In this document: one piece after another, positions 47,720 to 58,488 of the stretch
Layout of the letters: each line of letters starts with the position of its first letter
How positions within the stretch are numbered: the first letter of the stretch is position 1
Assembly (NCBI RefSeq): GCF_940677205.1
Contig: NZ_OW712331.1
Location: forward strand, 1,426,001 to 1,490,000
From: [Clostridium] colinum
GTDB taxonomy: Bacteria; Bacillota; Clostridia; Lachnospirales; CAG-274
Reading direction: 5' to 3'
Length of the DNA stretch: 64,000 nt
Translations under genes and position numbers: made by a program
The notes under the pieces: generated by a model
Told to the model about the DNA's origin: nothing
Seen by the model: only the letters and a program-made list of their open reading frames with translations
The model's database searches: none

Positions 47720-50098
47720 TTAATTTCCCATAGCTTTTTTAGGATAAATAAATGAAATTATACCACCTATTCCACTTAAAATATAAATCAAACTAGCTAA
47801 TTGATTGTCTATAAAAATAACTTTAGCAACAATAAATTGTGTAATAAATATAATAGACCACATAATAGATAAATTTTTATTTATTTTATTAAATAATTTA
47901 GTTTTAGATACACTATCATTAAATCCTAATTTAGAATACTGACCTATCATATTTTCACCTTTAAATGAAAATATTAATAATCCTATTGGCAATATAATTT
48001 CCATATATTTAGAAAAATTTTCGTCTAATAAAAGCATTAAGGTAAATGTAATTAACGTTATTTTTTCTAAATTTGTTATTTGATTTTTTATATATTTAGG
48101 TTTAAATAATGGAATTATTAATACCGTATATAAAATAGCAACCGTTGTATATACACTATACGGTATATTTAACATTGGTATATTTGATGTTGACCAATAA
48201 AATATAAAAGGTACTAATGCTATAGGAAATAATATATCTCCTCTTATTAATTTTTTTACTGGTTCACTTTCTATCTCACTATTAGGTTCAAATATTTTAG
48301 TCAAAAGTTTAAATTTTTCTATATTACCTTTAACTTTTAAGCTACCTTCTCTAAATGCTGTTTCACCAGAAATTTTATTATTAGATATCATAGCCCATAT
48401 TTTATAATCACATATTATTTCTGTATCTATATTGTTTGTATCTTTATCTAAAAATACTTTTTCATTTTCTATTTTTATAATATATTTTTTATTTATATCT
48501 TTAAAATTAAACATATATTTAGCAGATACACCTTTTATATTGTCTTTATTGGCTTCTTCTATCATACCAGATATAAACATATTAGGTTCTAATATTTCAT
48601 CATCTTTTAAAAATATATTGTCTTTACTATATTTATTAATTACTATATTAGAACATAATATACCAGATAAAATAGCCCCTTGATATCCTCCACCTGGTTG
48701 TGTCCAAGCACTTGATATATAACAGTTTTCAAAAGGAGTTTTTGGTGGTAATCTATCAAATCCTCCATTTTTTAAATCTTGAGCAAATCCATATACTGCA
48801 CCTTCTCTATTATTTGTATATCTCTTCATAGTTCTTGGTGTTCCAAGCTCAGTTATTACAACGTGTCCTTCTGTTTTAGGAAAATGCTTATATAACCTTT
48901 TTAAAAGTATATTTGTTACTTGTTGTTTTTTTATTTTATATTCTTCTGTATTTCTATCTGGCCAATTTTTTTCAAAGTCTGCAATAGTAATACATACAAA
49001 TCCAGTATCTTTATTTAAATTAGGGTCTAATATATTATAGTTTACAAGGCCAAAATGAACTTTTTCATAATCTGCTTTTTGTGCATATTCATATCCTTTT
49101 TGAGAATCTTCTTCATAATCAAAAAAATAATCTGCTTTTTCTAGCCCAAGTTCTGTTGGGTTACAATCCATACCTATATATAATTGAGTTAAGCTACACC
49201 CTATACCTTTTTGTTCTATATCTTTTAAATATTTATCTACCTTTTGTTGATTATCTACATATTTTAAAGTATTTTCTATACAACCATTTATTATAAAAAT
49301 ATCACCTTTAAAAGTTTTTCCTTTATCTGTTGTTACAGATACAATTTTATTATCATCTGTATTTATTTTTATAACTTCTTCTTTTAATACAATATGTCCA
49401 CCATTTTCTTCTATTATATCTATAAAAGCTTTGCTTAAAGCACCCGAGCCACCTTCTATATAATAAGTTCCTCCTATATGATAACCAAGCCAAGCAACTA
49501 AATAATAATAAGCATTTATTTCTTTAGCAGGTAATCCATAATATAACCATAAAAAACAAAATAAATTTATACACTTTTCATCTGTTATATATTCTTTTAA
49601 AAAGTCATATAAACTAATATTTTGTAATATGTGTATATATTTAGGCATCTGTCTATCTTTATGAACATTCTTTTCCATGTCTTCATCAAATTGTTTTAGA
49701 AAATCAAATAATTTTTCTATACCACTTTTTTGATTTGGAAATTTATTAATTAAGTCTTGTTTATATTTTTCAAAACTATCTGCTACATCAAAAAATTCTC
49801 CATTATTAAACATAACTGTTGCTGTTTCTTTTTTTCTAATTGGTTTAACCTTTTGAAAAATACCTATTTCTTCTAACTGTTTATAAAATATTCTATCTTT
49901 ATTTAAATCACCTATACCGTGTAAAGATACATCAAATGTAACTTTCTCTCCTGTTTTTGCTTTTCTAACAAAATTAGTAGAATATCCACCAGCAACAATA
50001 TGCTTTTCTATAATAGTAACATTATATCCTTGTTTTGCTAATTTTGCCCCTACTGTTAGTCCTCCCATACCAGAACCAATTATTACAATATTTTTCAT
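47720..50098 (-). CDS. FAD-dependent CrtI-like oxidoreductase fused to a membrane domain (792 aa)
   Basis: N-terminal dinucleotide-binding motif 'VIIGSGMGGLTVGAKLAKQGY' (shortened; residues 5-20) and 'EKHIVAGGYS' as in phytoene desaturase/carotene isomerase-like enzymes; the C-terminal FAD motif is near residue 465 ('TQPGGGYQGAILSG'). Residues about 505-620 form a soluble domain resembling an SCP2/sterol-carrier fold, and 640-790 have six to seven membrane helices. The substrate is probably a polyprenoid or lipid. The three-part fusion is unusual. AAGGGGGAT precedes the ATG. Confidence 0.7.
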   Translation of the reverse strand: MKNIVIIGSGMGGLTVGAKLAKQGYNVTIIEKHIVAGGYSTNFVRKAKTGEKVTFDVSLHGIGDLNKDRIFYKQLEEIGIFQKVKPIRKKETATVMFNNGEFFDVADSFEKYKQDLINKFPNQKSGIEKLFDFLKQFDEDMEKNVHKDRQMPKYIHILQNISLYDFLKEYITDEKCINLFCFLWLYYGLPAKEINAYYYLVAWLGYHIGGTYYIEGGSGALSKAFIDIIEENGGHIVLKEEVIKINTDDNKIVSVTTDKGKTFKGDIFIINGCIENTLKYVDNQQKVDKYLKDIEQKGIGCSLTQLYIGMDCNPTELGLEKADYFFDYEEDSQKGYEYAQKADYEKVHFGLVNYNILDPNLNKDTGFVCITIADFEKNWPDRNTEEYKIKKQQVTNILLKRLYKHFPKTEGHVVITELGTPRTMKRYTNNREGAVYGFAQDLKNGGFDRLPPKTPFENCYISSAWTQPGGGYQGAILSGILCSNIVINKYSKDNIFLKDDEILEPNMFISGMIEEANKDNIKGVSAKYMFNFKDINKKYIIKIENEKVFLDKDTNNIDTEIICDYKIWAMISNNKISGETAFREGSLKVKGNIEKFKLLTKIFEPNSEIESEPVKKLIRGDILFPIALVPFIFYWSTSNIPMLNIPYSVYTTVAILYTVLIIPLFKPKYIKNQITNLEKITLITFTLMLLLDENFSKYMEIILPIGLLIFSFKGENMIGQYSKLGFNDSVSKTKLFNKINKNLSIMWSIIFITQFIVAKVIFIDNQLASLIYILSGIGGIISFIYPKKAMGN

Positions 50099-50120
50099 TT
50101 TTATCCCCCTTAGCCTTTAC

Positions 50121-50777
50121 TTAAATAAAATAATTCAATATATCCATAGGATTATCAACTACACTATTAGCTTTATTTTTTATAAGCTCTTCTTTTTTTC
50201 TAAACCCCCAAGTTACACCTATAGTATACATACCTGCATTTATTCCTGTTTGCATATCTGTATCTGTATCTCCTATATAAACACAATATTTAGGCTCTAT
50301 ATTAAATTCATTAGCTATTAATAATGCTCCATGAGGATTTGGCTTTTTAGTTTCTTCATTTTTGTAGCCTAACACCATGTCAAATATATTATCTCCAAAT
50401 ACTTTATTTACTACATCTAACGTTCTTTCGTGTGGTTTGTTTGATAATACAGCAAGCTTTATATTTTTATCTTTTAATTGTTTTAAAAGTTCATTTATTC
50501 CTTCAAATGGTACTACCCCTCTTGTACAATCTTTTACAAATATTTCTTTATATATTTTATATACATTTTCTAATTTTTCATATTTTATGTCTCCACTAGC
50601 ATAAACTGCTCTTTTAACAAGTTCTAAAGCACCATCACCTGCAAAATATTTATACTCATTAATATCTCTTTCTACAAGTCCATTTTTTCTTAAAGCCTCA
50701 TTACAAGCTTCTGCAATAGAATTTATAGAGTCTACTAAAGTACCATCTAAATCAAATATTGCTATCTTTTTGTCCAT
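50121..50777 (-). CDS. HAD phosphatase, phosphoglycolate phosphatase-like
   Basis: 218 residues with motif I 'FDLDGTLVDS' (residues 8-17), motif II 'LAVLSNKPHE', lysine 'KKPNPHG' and motif IV 'YIGDTDTDMQTG'. All catalytic residues of a Gph-type HAD hydrolase with an alpha-helical cap are present. It likely removes phosphate from 2-phosphoglycolate or a related small metabolite. It follows 22 bases upstream of the FAD oxidoreductase gene in transcription order, so they may form an operon. Confidence 0.85.
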   Translation of the reverse strand: MDKKIAIFDLDGTLVDSINSIAEACNEALRKNGLVERDINEYKYFAGDGALELVKRAVYASGDIKYEKLENVYKIYKEIFVKDCTRGVVPFEGINELLKQLKDKNIKLAVLSNKPHERTLDVVNKVFGDNIFDMVLGYKNEETKKPNPHGALLIANEFNIEPKYCVYIGDTDTDMQTGINAGMYTIGVTWGFRKKEELIKNKANSVVDNPMDILNYFI

Positions 50778-50892
50778 AAAAACCTCCTCTTATAAATTAT
50801 TATCTAATATAAAATAACTAGATAATTATTATAGTTTTATTAATTTTATAATTATTTTATAAAATTAAATTAAAATATCTATAAATAAAAAT

Positions 50893-50937
50893 GTACTTGA
50901 ATACTATTTTAAAGCACATAAATACATTTTTAATTAA
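50893..50937 (-). terminator. Probable terminator of rny
   Basis: Minus strand AAAAATGTATTTATGTGC and GTATTCAAGTACATTTTT form an imperfect stem ending in a T-run. It sits 20-60 bases after the rny stop. Confidence 0.55.
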
Positions 50938-50955
50938 TATATAAATTATTTAAAT

Positions 50956-52515
50956 TTATCTCGCATAATCTATTGCTCTAGTTTCTCTAATAAGATTTAC
51001 TTTTATTTGCCCTGGATATTCCAATTCTTCTTCTATTTTTTTAGATATATCTCTAGCTAAAAGTACAAGTCTATCATCATCTACTATATCTGGAGAAATC
51101 ATTATTCTAAGCTCTCTTCCTGCTTGTATAGCAAAAGATTTTTCTACACCTTCAAAACTATCGGCAATATTTTCAAGATTTTGTAGCCTTTTTATGTAGG
51201 TTTCTAAAGTTTCTCTTCTTGCACCTGGTCTAGCAGCAGATATAGCATCTGCAGCCTGAACAAGAACGGATATTAAAGATGTTGGTTCTGTATCTCCGTG
51301 ATGAGACTCTACTGCATTAATAACTACACTATTTTCTTTATATTTTTTACAAAGCGCCGAACCAAGCTCTATATGAGACCCTTCTTCATCATAATCTACG
51401 GCTTTTCCTATGTCGTGTAAAAGCCCTGCTCTTTTTGCAAGTGTAACATCTAGTCCTAATTCTCCAGCCATAATTCCTGTAAGATATGCAACTTCTAAAG
51501 AATGTTTTAAAACATTTTGTCCATAGCTTGTTCTAAATTTCATTTTACCAAGTAATCTAATAAGCTCTGGATGTATACCGTGTACTCCTATTTCAAAACA
51601 AGCACTTTCGCCTTCTTCTCTAATCATTGTTTCTACTTCTTTTTTGGCTTTATCAACCATTTCTTCTATTTTTGCTGGATGTACTCTTCCATCTAAAATA
51701 AGCTTTTCTAAAGCTATTCTTGCAATTTCTCTTTTCATAGGGTCAAATCCAGATAATATAACTGCTTCTGGAGTATCATCTATTATAATATCTATCCCTG
51801 TAAGAGATTCTATCGCTCTAATATTTCTACCTTCACGTCCAATTATCCTGCCCTTCATTTCATCATTAGGCAATGGAACAACCGAAACCGTACTTTCTGC
51901 AACGTGGTCTACTGCACATCTTTGTATAGCAAATCCAATTATTTCTTTTGCTTTTCTATCCGCTTCTTGTTTTACATTAGCTTCCATATCTTTTATACGT
52001 ATAGCTTTTTCATGTATAAGTTCTTCTTCCAAACTAGATAAAAGATATTCTTTAGCTTGTTCTATTGTAAACCCAGATATTCTCTCAAGCTCTTCTAATT
52101 TCTTATTAGATATCTGTTCTATATTTTGTCTTTCTTCTTCAAGTTTAGCTATTTTTTCTTGATGAATTTCTTCTTTTCTTTCAAGAGTTTGAGATCTTTT
52201 TTCAAGAGATTCTTCCTTTTGTATAAGTCTCTTTTCAAACCTTTGCATCTCTTGTTTTCTTTCTCTACTTTCGTTTTCTATTTCATTTTTTACTTTAAGG
52301 CTTTCTTCTTTAGCCTCTAGTAAAATTTCTTTTTTCTTAGCTTCCGCTTCTTTTTTTGCGTTTATTAAAATATTATCTGCCTCTTTTTCTGCTGAACCTA
52401 TGGTTGCTTCGGCAATCTTTTTACGCATAGCAAAACCAATCAAACCACCTATGATGACCGATATAAAACTTATTATTATAATTGGTATTACGTATTTTAC
52501 GTCCAGAAAAAACAC
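50956..52515 (-). CDS. rny: Ribonuclease Y
   Basis: 519 residues in the usual order: N-terminal membrane helix, long coiled coil (about 30-200), KH domain with '[15 protein letters not shown]' (about 225) and an HD domain with '[10 protein letters not shown]' (about 367). RNase Y starts mRNA decay at the membrane. The start is uncertain: the frame opens with GTG inside the GGGAGGTG ribosome binding site, so the real start may be a CTG three codons later. Ends 'TRAIDYAR' as is typical. Confidence 0.95.
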   Translation of the reverse strand: MFFLDVKYVIPIIIISFISVIIGGLIGFAMRKKIAEATIGSAEKEADNILINAKKEAEAKKKEILLEAKEESLKVKNEIENESRERKQEMQRFEKRLIQKEESLEKRSQTLERKEEIHQEKIAKLEEERQNIEQISNKKLEELERISGFTIEQAKEYLLSSLEEELIHEKAIRIKDMEANVKQEADRKAKEIIGFAIQRCAVDHVAESTVSVVPLPNDEMKGRIIGREGRNIRAIESLTGIDIIIDDTPEAVILSGFDPMKREIARIALEKLILDGRVHPAKIEEMVDKAKKEVETMIREEGESACFEIGVHGIHPELIRLLGKMKFRTSYGQNVLKHSLEVAYLTGIMAGELGLDVTLAKRAGLLHDIGKAVDYDEEGSHIELGSALCKKYKENSVVINAVESHHGDTEPTSLISVLVQAADAISAARPGARRETLETYIKRLQNLENIADSFEGVEKSFAIQAGRELRIMISPDIVDDDRLVLLARDISKKIEEELEYPGQIKVNLIRETRAIDYAR

Positions 52516-52677
52516 CTCCCTACTTATTTTATATTTTAGACGTTTATATTAAAAATTTGTAAGATATTATTAAACTTTATTAAAATATACCTTATTTTAT
52601 ATTTTATCTTTTTTATACAAAATTGTCAAGATATTAACTAATCTATTTATATTTTTACATACCTTAAATATGCACTA

Positions 52678-54084
52678 TTAATCTATAAATTTTTGTATAG
52701 TAAAATAATCATATTTGTTAGAATAAATAATATCAAATTCTACTTTTTTATCTTCAATTTTATCTATGTTTATATTTTTTAGACTATCTATAATTTTACT
52801 ATTAGCCGATACTACTACTCTTTTATAAATAGTATTTGAAAATATAGATAATATTTGATTTTTTATAGTATTAGCTATGTAACTTTCATTTTTTACCCTA
52901 CCAGTGCCACTACACACATTACAAGGCTTAGATACTATTTCATAAAGTGGCTTTAATCCTTTTTTTCTAGTAAGTTGCATTATACCAAGTTCATTTATAG
53001 GATATACATTTATAGGCATTCTATCTGCTTTTGACAGTTGCTTCATATATTGTTGTAATTGATTTTTATGTTCTTCATTTTTCATATCTATAAGGTCTAC
53101 TAATATTATACCGGATATATTTCTAAGTCTTATTTCTTTAGCTATTTGTTCTATTGCCTCTTTGTTAGTTTTAAAAATCATCTCTTCAAATGTTTTTGTA
53201 ATGTTTTTACCTGTATTTACATCTATAATAGTCATTGCCTCTACATAGTCTATTATTAAAAATCCACCACTTTTAAGCCATATTTTGTTATTAAATAATT
53301 TTTCTATTTTACTTTCTATACTATATGCTTCAAATATAGGTAAATTATCGTCATACATTTCTATATTTTTAAAAATTTGCTTTAAATTATTATAGCTTTC
53401 TACATTATTTGTTACAATTTTATCTTCTTTGTTTAAAATATCAATTATTACTTTTTCTATCTCTGTATTTGCTGATAATAATTTTTTAGGAGGTTTTATA
53501 TAATTTGATTTTTCTAATAAATCTTTAGCTTTTTCTATAAGATTTATTATTTCATCTTTTATATCTTCAATATTAGCTATAAGACAGTTTGTCCTAAAAA
53601 TAATTCCATAGCCTTCTGGTAAATTTTCTTTAGCAAAATTTTTAAAAAATTCCCTTTTTTCTTTATCATCTATTTTTTTAGATATAGCTATGGTTTGTTC
53701 TTTTAACAATAAAACTATATATTTACCAGTAATTGTTAAATTTGTTGTAACACTTGCACCTTTTATATCTGTTCCTTGTTTATCTATTTGAATAGCTATA
53801 TCTTGTCCTTCTTTTAAGTTTAAAACATACTTATTTGTTTTTTCATTATATACATAAATATCTTTTTGTTTCTTATCTGTTAGACCTAAAAATACATTTT
53901 TGTCATAACCTATATCTATAAATGCAAATTTATTAGGTAGTATTTTTTTTACCTTACCTACAAATATATCTCCTATTTGAAAGTTATTTTTTTCTTCTAT
54001 TATTACTTCTTTCAGCTCATTATTTTCTATAAGCCCTGCTCTTTCATATCCAAAAAGAGAATCTATAACAAGAGTTTTACTCAT
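52678..54084 (-). CDS. rng: Ribonuclease G/E family
   Basis: 468 residues: an N-terminal S1-like region (about 35-120), the DNase I-like catalytic region with metal-binding acids in 'AMTIIDVNTGKN' (about 285) and 'ILVDLIDMKNEEHK' (about 330), and the zinc link 'CNVCSGTGRV' (about 397). The enzyme trims 5S/16S rRNA and mRNAs. Clostridia often carry both this and RNase Y, and here the two genes are neighbours. Confidence 0.92.
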   Translation of the reverse strand: MSKTLVIDSLFGYERAGLIENNELKEVIIEEKNNFQIGDIFVGKVKKILPNKFAFIDIGYDKNVFLGLTDKKQKDIYVYNEKTNKYVLNLKEGQDIAIQIDKQGTDIKGASVTTNLTITGKYIVLLLKEQTIAISKKIDDKEKREFFKNFAKENLPEGYGIIFRTNCLIANIEDIKDEIINLIEKAKDLLEKSNYIKPPKKLLSANTEIEKVIIDILNKEDKIVTNNVESYNNLKQIFKNIEMYDDNLPIFEAYSIESKIEKLFNNKIWLKSGGFLIIDYVEAMTIIDVNTGKNITKTFEEMIFKTNKEAIEQIAKEIRLRNISGIILVDLIDMKNEEHKNQLQQYMKQLSKADRMPINVYPINELGIMQLTRKKGLKPLYEIVSKPCNVCSGTGRVKNESYIANTIKNQILSIFSNTIYKRVVVSANSKIIDSLKNINIDKIEDKKVEFDIIYSNKYDYFTIQKFID

Positions 54085-54092
54085 TTTAACAC

Positions 54093-54767
54093 CTACTTAT
54101 AAAAATCTAAATGTATATTATTTTCATTAAAAAGTCCCACTCTTTTATAATGTATTTTATATTTTTCATAATTTAAATTTAAAAATTTATAAAGAGTTTC
54201 TATTAAAACATCTGGTTTTAGGTTTTTGCTACTTCCTGTTGATATTAAAATTTTTATTTTATTACTATCAATATAATCAATATTAAATATATCTTCTCTA
54301 ATATTAACTGTTTTTACAATTTCTTTTCCTCTTTTTTTACTAATTCTTTCTACGTTTATTTCTTTTCGACTTAAAAATTTATCTATATTATTTTTACTAA
54401 TATTTTTATCTAAAATAACTTCATATTCTCCTATACAAACAATAGAAGGTGCCGATTTTTGTCCTTCTTTTAGCTTAATTACATTTAAAATTTCCATACC
54501 TATTGGCATAGTTTTATTTAAAGTATTTTTTATATCTTCTTCATTTAAATGTATATCAAATTGCATATCAATATATTCTGCTTCACTTTCCATACCAAGA
54601 GGTAAAGGTATAGCAAAGCTCATTATTTGATGTGGATTAAACCCTTGAGAATAAGATATTGGTAAATTAGCTCTTTTTATAGCTCTTTGAAATATTTTTA
54701 ATAAATCTAAATGTCCTGTATATTTTATTTTCCCTGTTTTAGAAAACTTAAGTCTGTATTTATTCAA
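54093..54767 (-). CDS. DUF2344 / TIGR03936 family protein
   Basis: The start is a TTG at 54767, preceded by GGGGGAGGTG and overlapping the upstream stop by 8 bases; the longer frame to 54836 lies wholly inside the radical SAM gene. The sequence 'YRLKFSKTGKIKYTGHLDLL', 'SQGFNPHQIMSFAIPLPLG' is diagnostic of this family, which is nearly always encoded next to or fused with the TIGR03960 radical SAM protein. Its biochemical role is not firmly known; tRNA or ribosome modification is suspected. Confidence 0.88.
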   Translation of the reverse strand: MNKYRLKFSKTGKIKYTGHLDLLKIFQRAIKRANLPISYSQGFNPHQIMSFAIPLPLGMESEAEYIDMQFDIHLNEEDIKNTLNKTMPIGMEILNVIKLKEGQKSAPSIVCIGEYEVILDKNISKNNIDKFLSRKEINVERISKKRGKEIVKTVNIREDIFNIDYIDSNKIKILISTGSSKNLKPDVLIETLYKFLNLNYEKYKIHYKRVGLFNENNIHLDFYK

Positions 54768-56589
54768 AGCAAACACCTCCCCCAAAAACTTTTGCTCCAC
54801 ACATACTACAATTTTGTCTACAATTAGGTGTAACAATTTCTTTTTTAGCTTTTTCTATTTCTTCTATAAAAAATCTTTTAGACACACCAATAGATATATG
54901 GTCCCACGGTAATATTTCATCATAACTTCTTTCTCTATTAGCATAAAATTCTCTATTAAGGCCTGTTTGTTCTAGTGCTTTAAGCCAAGCGTCATATTTA
55001 AAGCTTTCTGTCCAACCATCAAATTTTGCTCCATTTTCCCACGCTTTAACTATAAGTTTTGATACTTTTCTATCTCCACGAGCAAGTATACCCTCTATAG
55101 AACTAACAGTTGGTTCATGGTAGTTTACTTTTACTTGTTTTCTTTCATTACTATCTTTTAAGAGATATTGCTTTCTTAAAAACTCTTCACAAGTATCTTG
55201 TGCAGACCATTGAAAAGGTGTAAAAGCTTTTGGTACAAAACAAGATGAACTAACTGTAACAGAAACACCTCTATTTCTTTTTTCTTTAGGTAGTTCATAA
55301 AATTTATCTACTATGTCTGATGCTAATTTTGAAATACCTTTTATATCTTCATCTGTTTCTGTTGGTAGCCCTACCATAAAATATAATTTAACTCTATCCC
55401 AACCACCTTCAAAAGCAAGACTACTACCTCTTAAAATTTCTTCTTCTGTTATACCTTTGTTTATAACATCTCTAAGTCTTTGTGTGCCTGCCTCTGGTGC
55501 AAATGTTAAGCTAGATTTTCTAACACCTTGTACTTTTTGCATTAAATCTAAAGAAAAAGCATCTATCCTTAAAGAAGGTAATGCAATATTAACTTTTTCA
55601 TCTTTAAATTGTTCTAAAAGACCTTCTGCAAGTTTTCTAAACTCTCTATAATCGGCTGTACTAAGGCTAGTTAAAGACACCTCTTCGTGCCCTGAAGTTT
55701 CTACTAATGTTTTAGACTTTTCAAGAACGGCATCTGATGTTTTTTCTCTAACAGGACGATATACATATCCTGCTTGGCAAAATCTACACCCTCTTATACA
55801 TCCTCTAAATACTTCTAAATTTACTCTATCGTGTACTACATCAATTAATGGTACAAGTTGTTTATCTGGATAAAAAACACTATCCATATCATCAACTATA
55901 ACTTTTTTAATTTTTTTAGGAGCCTCTTTGTGTATTGGTTTAAATTCTTTTATTTCACCATCTTCTTTATATTCTACATTATAAAATTTAGGTATATAAA
56001 TACCATCCATTTTTAATAGTTTAAGATAAAAATCTTCTTTTGTACCACCTTGCTTTTTAATTTCTTTATATAAATCAAAAAACTCGTCATATTTAACTTC
56101 ACCCTCACCTATATAAAATATATCTATTATATCTGCTAATGGTTCTGGGTTATATGCACAAGGCCCACCTGCTATAATTATAGGGTCTTCTTCTGTTCTA
56201 TCTTTACTCCATATAGGTATTTTCCCTAAATCTAACATATTTATAATATTTGTATAAGTCATTTCATATTGTAATGTAAACCCAACAAAATCAAAATTTT
56301 TTACATTTGTTCCTGTTTCTAATGTAAATAATTCTATATTATTTTCTCTCATTTTTTGTTCCATATCGTGCCAAGGTGCAAACACCCTCTCACAATATAA
56401 ATCATCTCTTCTGTTCATAAAAAAATATAATATTTGTAGTCCAACATAGCTCATACCAACTTCATAATTATCTGGAAAACAAAATGCAAAACGTATATCC
56501 ACATCTTTAGGGTCTTTTACAACCATATTTATTTCATTACCTATATATCTTGCTGGTTTTTCAACCTGCATCAATATTTCATCAATCAT
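54760..56589 (-). CDS. TIGR03960-type radical SAM protein
   Basis: 609 residues. N-terminal region with 'IIIAGGPCAYNPEPLADIID' similar to B12-binding domains, the radical SAM cluster motif 'CIRGCRFCQAGY' (about residue 264), and a C-terminal 'CRQNCSMCGAKVFGGGVC' cysteine cluster. The last cysteines suggest an extra metal site or partner contact. Translationally coupled to the DUF2344 gene. Substrate unknown. Confidence 0.9.
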   Translation of the reverse strand: MIDEILMQVEKPARYIGNEINMVVKDPKDVDIRFAFCFPDNYEVGMSYVGLQILYFFMNRRDDLYCERVFAPWHDMEQKMRENNIELFTLETGTNVKNFDFVGFTLQYEMTYTNIINMLDLGKIPIWSKDRTEEDPIIIAGGPCAYNPEPLADIIDIFYIGEGEVKYDEFFDLYKEIKKQGGTKEDFYLKLLKMDGIYIPKFYNVEYKEDGEIKEFKPIHKEAPKKIKKVIVDDMDSVFYPDKQLVPLIDVVHDRVNLEVFRGCIRGCRFCQAGYVYRPVREKTSDAVLEKSKTLVETSGHEEVSLTSLSTADYREFRKLAEGLLEQFKDEKVNIALPSLRIDAFSLDLMQKVQGVRKSSLTFAPEAGTQRLRDVINKGITEEEILRGSSLAFEGGWDRVKLYFMVGLPTETDEDIKGISKLASDIVDKFYELPKEKRNRGVSVTVSSSCFVPKAFTPFQWSAQDTCEEFLRKQYLLKDSNERKQVKVNYHEPTVSSIEGILARGDRKVSKLIVKAWENGAKFDGWTESFKYDAWLKALEQTGLNREFYANRERSYDEILPWDHISIGVSKRFFIEEIEKAKKEIVTPNCRQNCSMCGAKVFGGGVCFE

Positions 56590-56633
56590 ATTAAGTCCTC
56601 CATCTTTAGTAATTTTTTTACATAATAATAGAT

Positions 56634-57464
56634 TTATTTTAATTTTTTAACTACGTTATATATTGTACCATTAATACCATATTTTTGTATATAGTCTAAA
56701 AAAACTTTTTCATTTAATGTAAAATAAATATTTCCATTTATAGAAACATTTATAATTAAATAGTAATCTGAACTAAGAATTAATACAATATCTTTATTTT
56801 CATAATCTTTATCTATTAAAATTTGTTTTATTTTTAATATCTTACTTTTTTCATATTGTTGTTTATTAATTATTGCTTTATAAAATTGATAAATATATTC
56901 ACTTTTATTTACTTTTATAAAATATAAAGACAAACATAAAAGACTCACATTATAAGGATATAAAATAATTTGTATAAATCCTAATAAAAACATAATAAAA
57001 CTACCAAATAAACTTATTTTTTTTAAAATTATACTAGCTTTTAAATCTCCTATTTTACTCCCTAAAATATAACAAAAAAACCTTCCTCCATCTAAAGGGA
57101 AGATAGGCAAACAATTAAAAAATGCAATTGATAAATTTATATTTTTCATCAACTGCATTTTTTCATTTGTAAACATATTAAAAAATAATGCTAATATTAT
57201 ATTTAATAAAACACCTACACTAACAATAAAAATCTTTTTATACAATTCCAATTTTTCTATATTATCTATAACTGCTATTTGTCCTATTGGCGTTATAATT
57301 ATTTTTTTTATATTTAACCCAAATTTTTTAGCCACAAAAATATGTGCTAATTCGTGTAAAAATACAAATATAAAAAAATAAAAAAATATTTCGTATACTT
57401 TAAAAATTACTGTTAAAATTAATGCTACATAAAATGTTGTATTTATACTTATTTTTTTTAACAT
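56634..57464 (-). CDS. spoIVFB: SpoIVFB-like site-2 protease (M50)
   Basis: 276 residues with the zinc-binding 'LHELAHIFVAKKFG' motif (HELAH about 37-41) and the third ligand region 'CLPIFPLDGGRFF' (about 120-132), within four to six membrane helices; a CBS-like or short soluble tail follows. SpoIVFB cuts pro-sigma-K in the mother cell during sporulation. It follows directly after the SpoIVFA-like M23 gene, the order found in Bacillus. Confidence 0.85.
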   Translation of the reverse strand: MLKKISINTTFYVALILTVIFKVYEIFFYFFIFVFLHELAHIFVAKKFGLNIKKIIITPIGQIAVIDNIEKLELYKKIFIVSVGVLLNIILALFFNMFTNEKMQLMKNINLSIAFFNCLPIFPLDGGRFFCYILGSKIGDLKASIILKKISLFGSFIMFLLGFIQIILYPYNVSLLCLSLYFIKVNKSEYIYQFYKAIINKQQYEKSKILKIKQILIDKDYENKDIVLILSSDYYLIINVSINGNIYFTLNEKVFLDYIQKYGINGTIYNVVKKLK

Positions 57465-57490
57465 ACACCCACCTATTTTATTATTAATAA

Positions 57491-58404
57491 CTATTCTAAA
57501 TAACTAGCTTTAGGTAAAGCTACAAAATCTATCGGGTTTAAATATTCACCATCTTTTACTATTGTATAGTGTAAATGTGCACCAGTAGAAAGTCCTGTAT
57601 TTCCTATTAACCCAACCTTTTGGCTATGCTCTATTTTATCATATTTTTTTACTAAAGCTTCATTAAGATGAGCATACATTATTTCATAACCGTCATAAGT
57701 TTTGTATTTTATATATATTCCATAAGTCTCTGAATTACCAACATCTATTACTACCCCAGATTTTACAGCATATACAGGACTATTTTCTTCTGCACCTATG
57801 TCTAAACCATTATGAAACTCTTCTTTTTTTAATATAGGATTTTCTCTATATCCAAAATAATCTGTAATAGTGCCTTGTTCTACTGGATTTATCCATTTAT
57901 TTTCTGCCCCAAGAACAACTTGTTGTGCCTTGAGGCTATCTATTTTTTTGGTGTATTTTCTATTTCTTCTTCCATTTGTTCTATAATTTTATCTTCTATA
58001 AGTAAATCTCCTTTTTTACTTAAATTATTTGTAATATTAAATTTAGATAAAATATTATTTATTTTATCGTTAAAATTAAATTCACTATCTATCATTATTT
58101 TAGTTTTTTCTATTATATCATTTGCCATACTAGAATTACTATTTGATAAATAATAAAATATTGCTATTATAAAAACACATATTATACACTGTATAAAAAA
58201 TTTTGATTTTACTGGTTCATTGTTTTGTTCATCAAATCTTATCATACCATTTTTAGTTGTGTTTCTTAAATTTCTATTTTTAGATAACTGATTAGATGTA
58301 TTTGTTCTAGTTGTTTTTATGTTCCTTCTTGTTCTTACATCTTTTAAAGAATTTTCTGCTAATCTTCTATAAAATTCTTTTTTATCATTTATCAAAAAAA
58401 TCAC
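57491..58404 (-). CDS. spoIVFA: SpoIVFA-like M23 (LytM) protein, interrupted by a -1 frameshift site
   Basis: Two frames make one protein. The first (58404-57940, 154 codons) gives a basic N-terminus, one membrane helix (about 72-88) and a linker ending 'ENTPKK' and TAG. The second (to 57491) continues 'IDSLKAQQVVLGAENKW' into an M23 domain with 'HNGLDIG', 'MYAHL' and 'GAHLHY', so its zinc ligands are present. The switch occurs at A AAA AAA just before TAG, and a -1 shift joins them exactly. It could be programmed frameshifting, slippage in a homopolymer or an error. Next to spoIVFB, it would anchor that protease. Confidence 0.75.
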
Positions 58405-58488
58405 CTACCTTTGTATTTTATATTTTAAATATGTACACATAAAATATATATTAAAAATAAAGGTAGGTTATTACTATTTTATAAAATA

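Noticed and set aside
57491-57679. A stand-alone 62-codon gene starting MYAHLNEAL
   Set aside because: The M23 domain continues upstream in the same frame to 57945; the Met is the internal 'MYAHL' motif.
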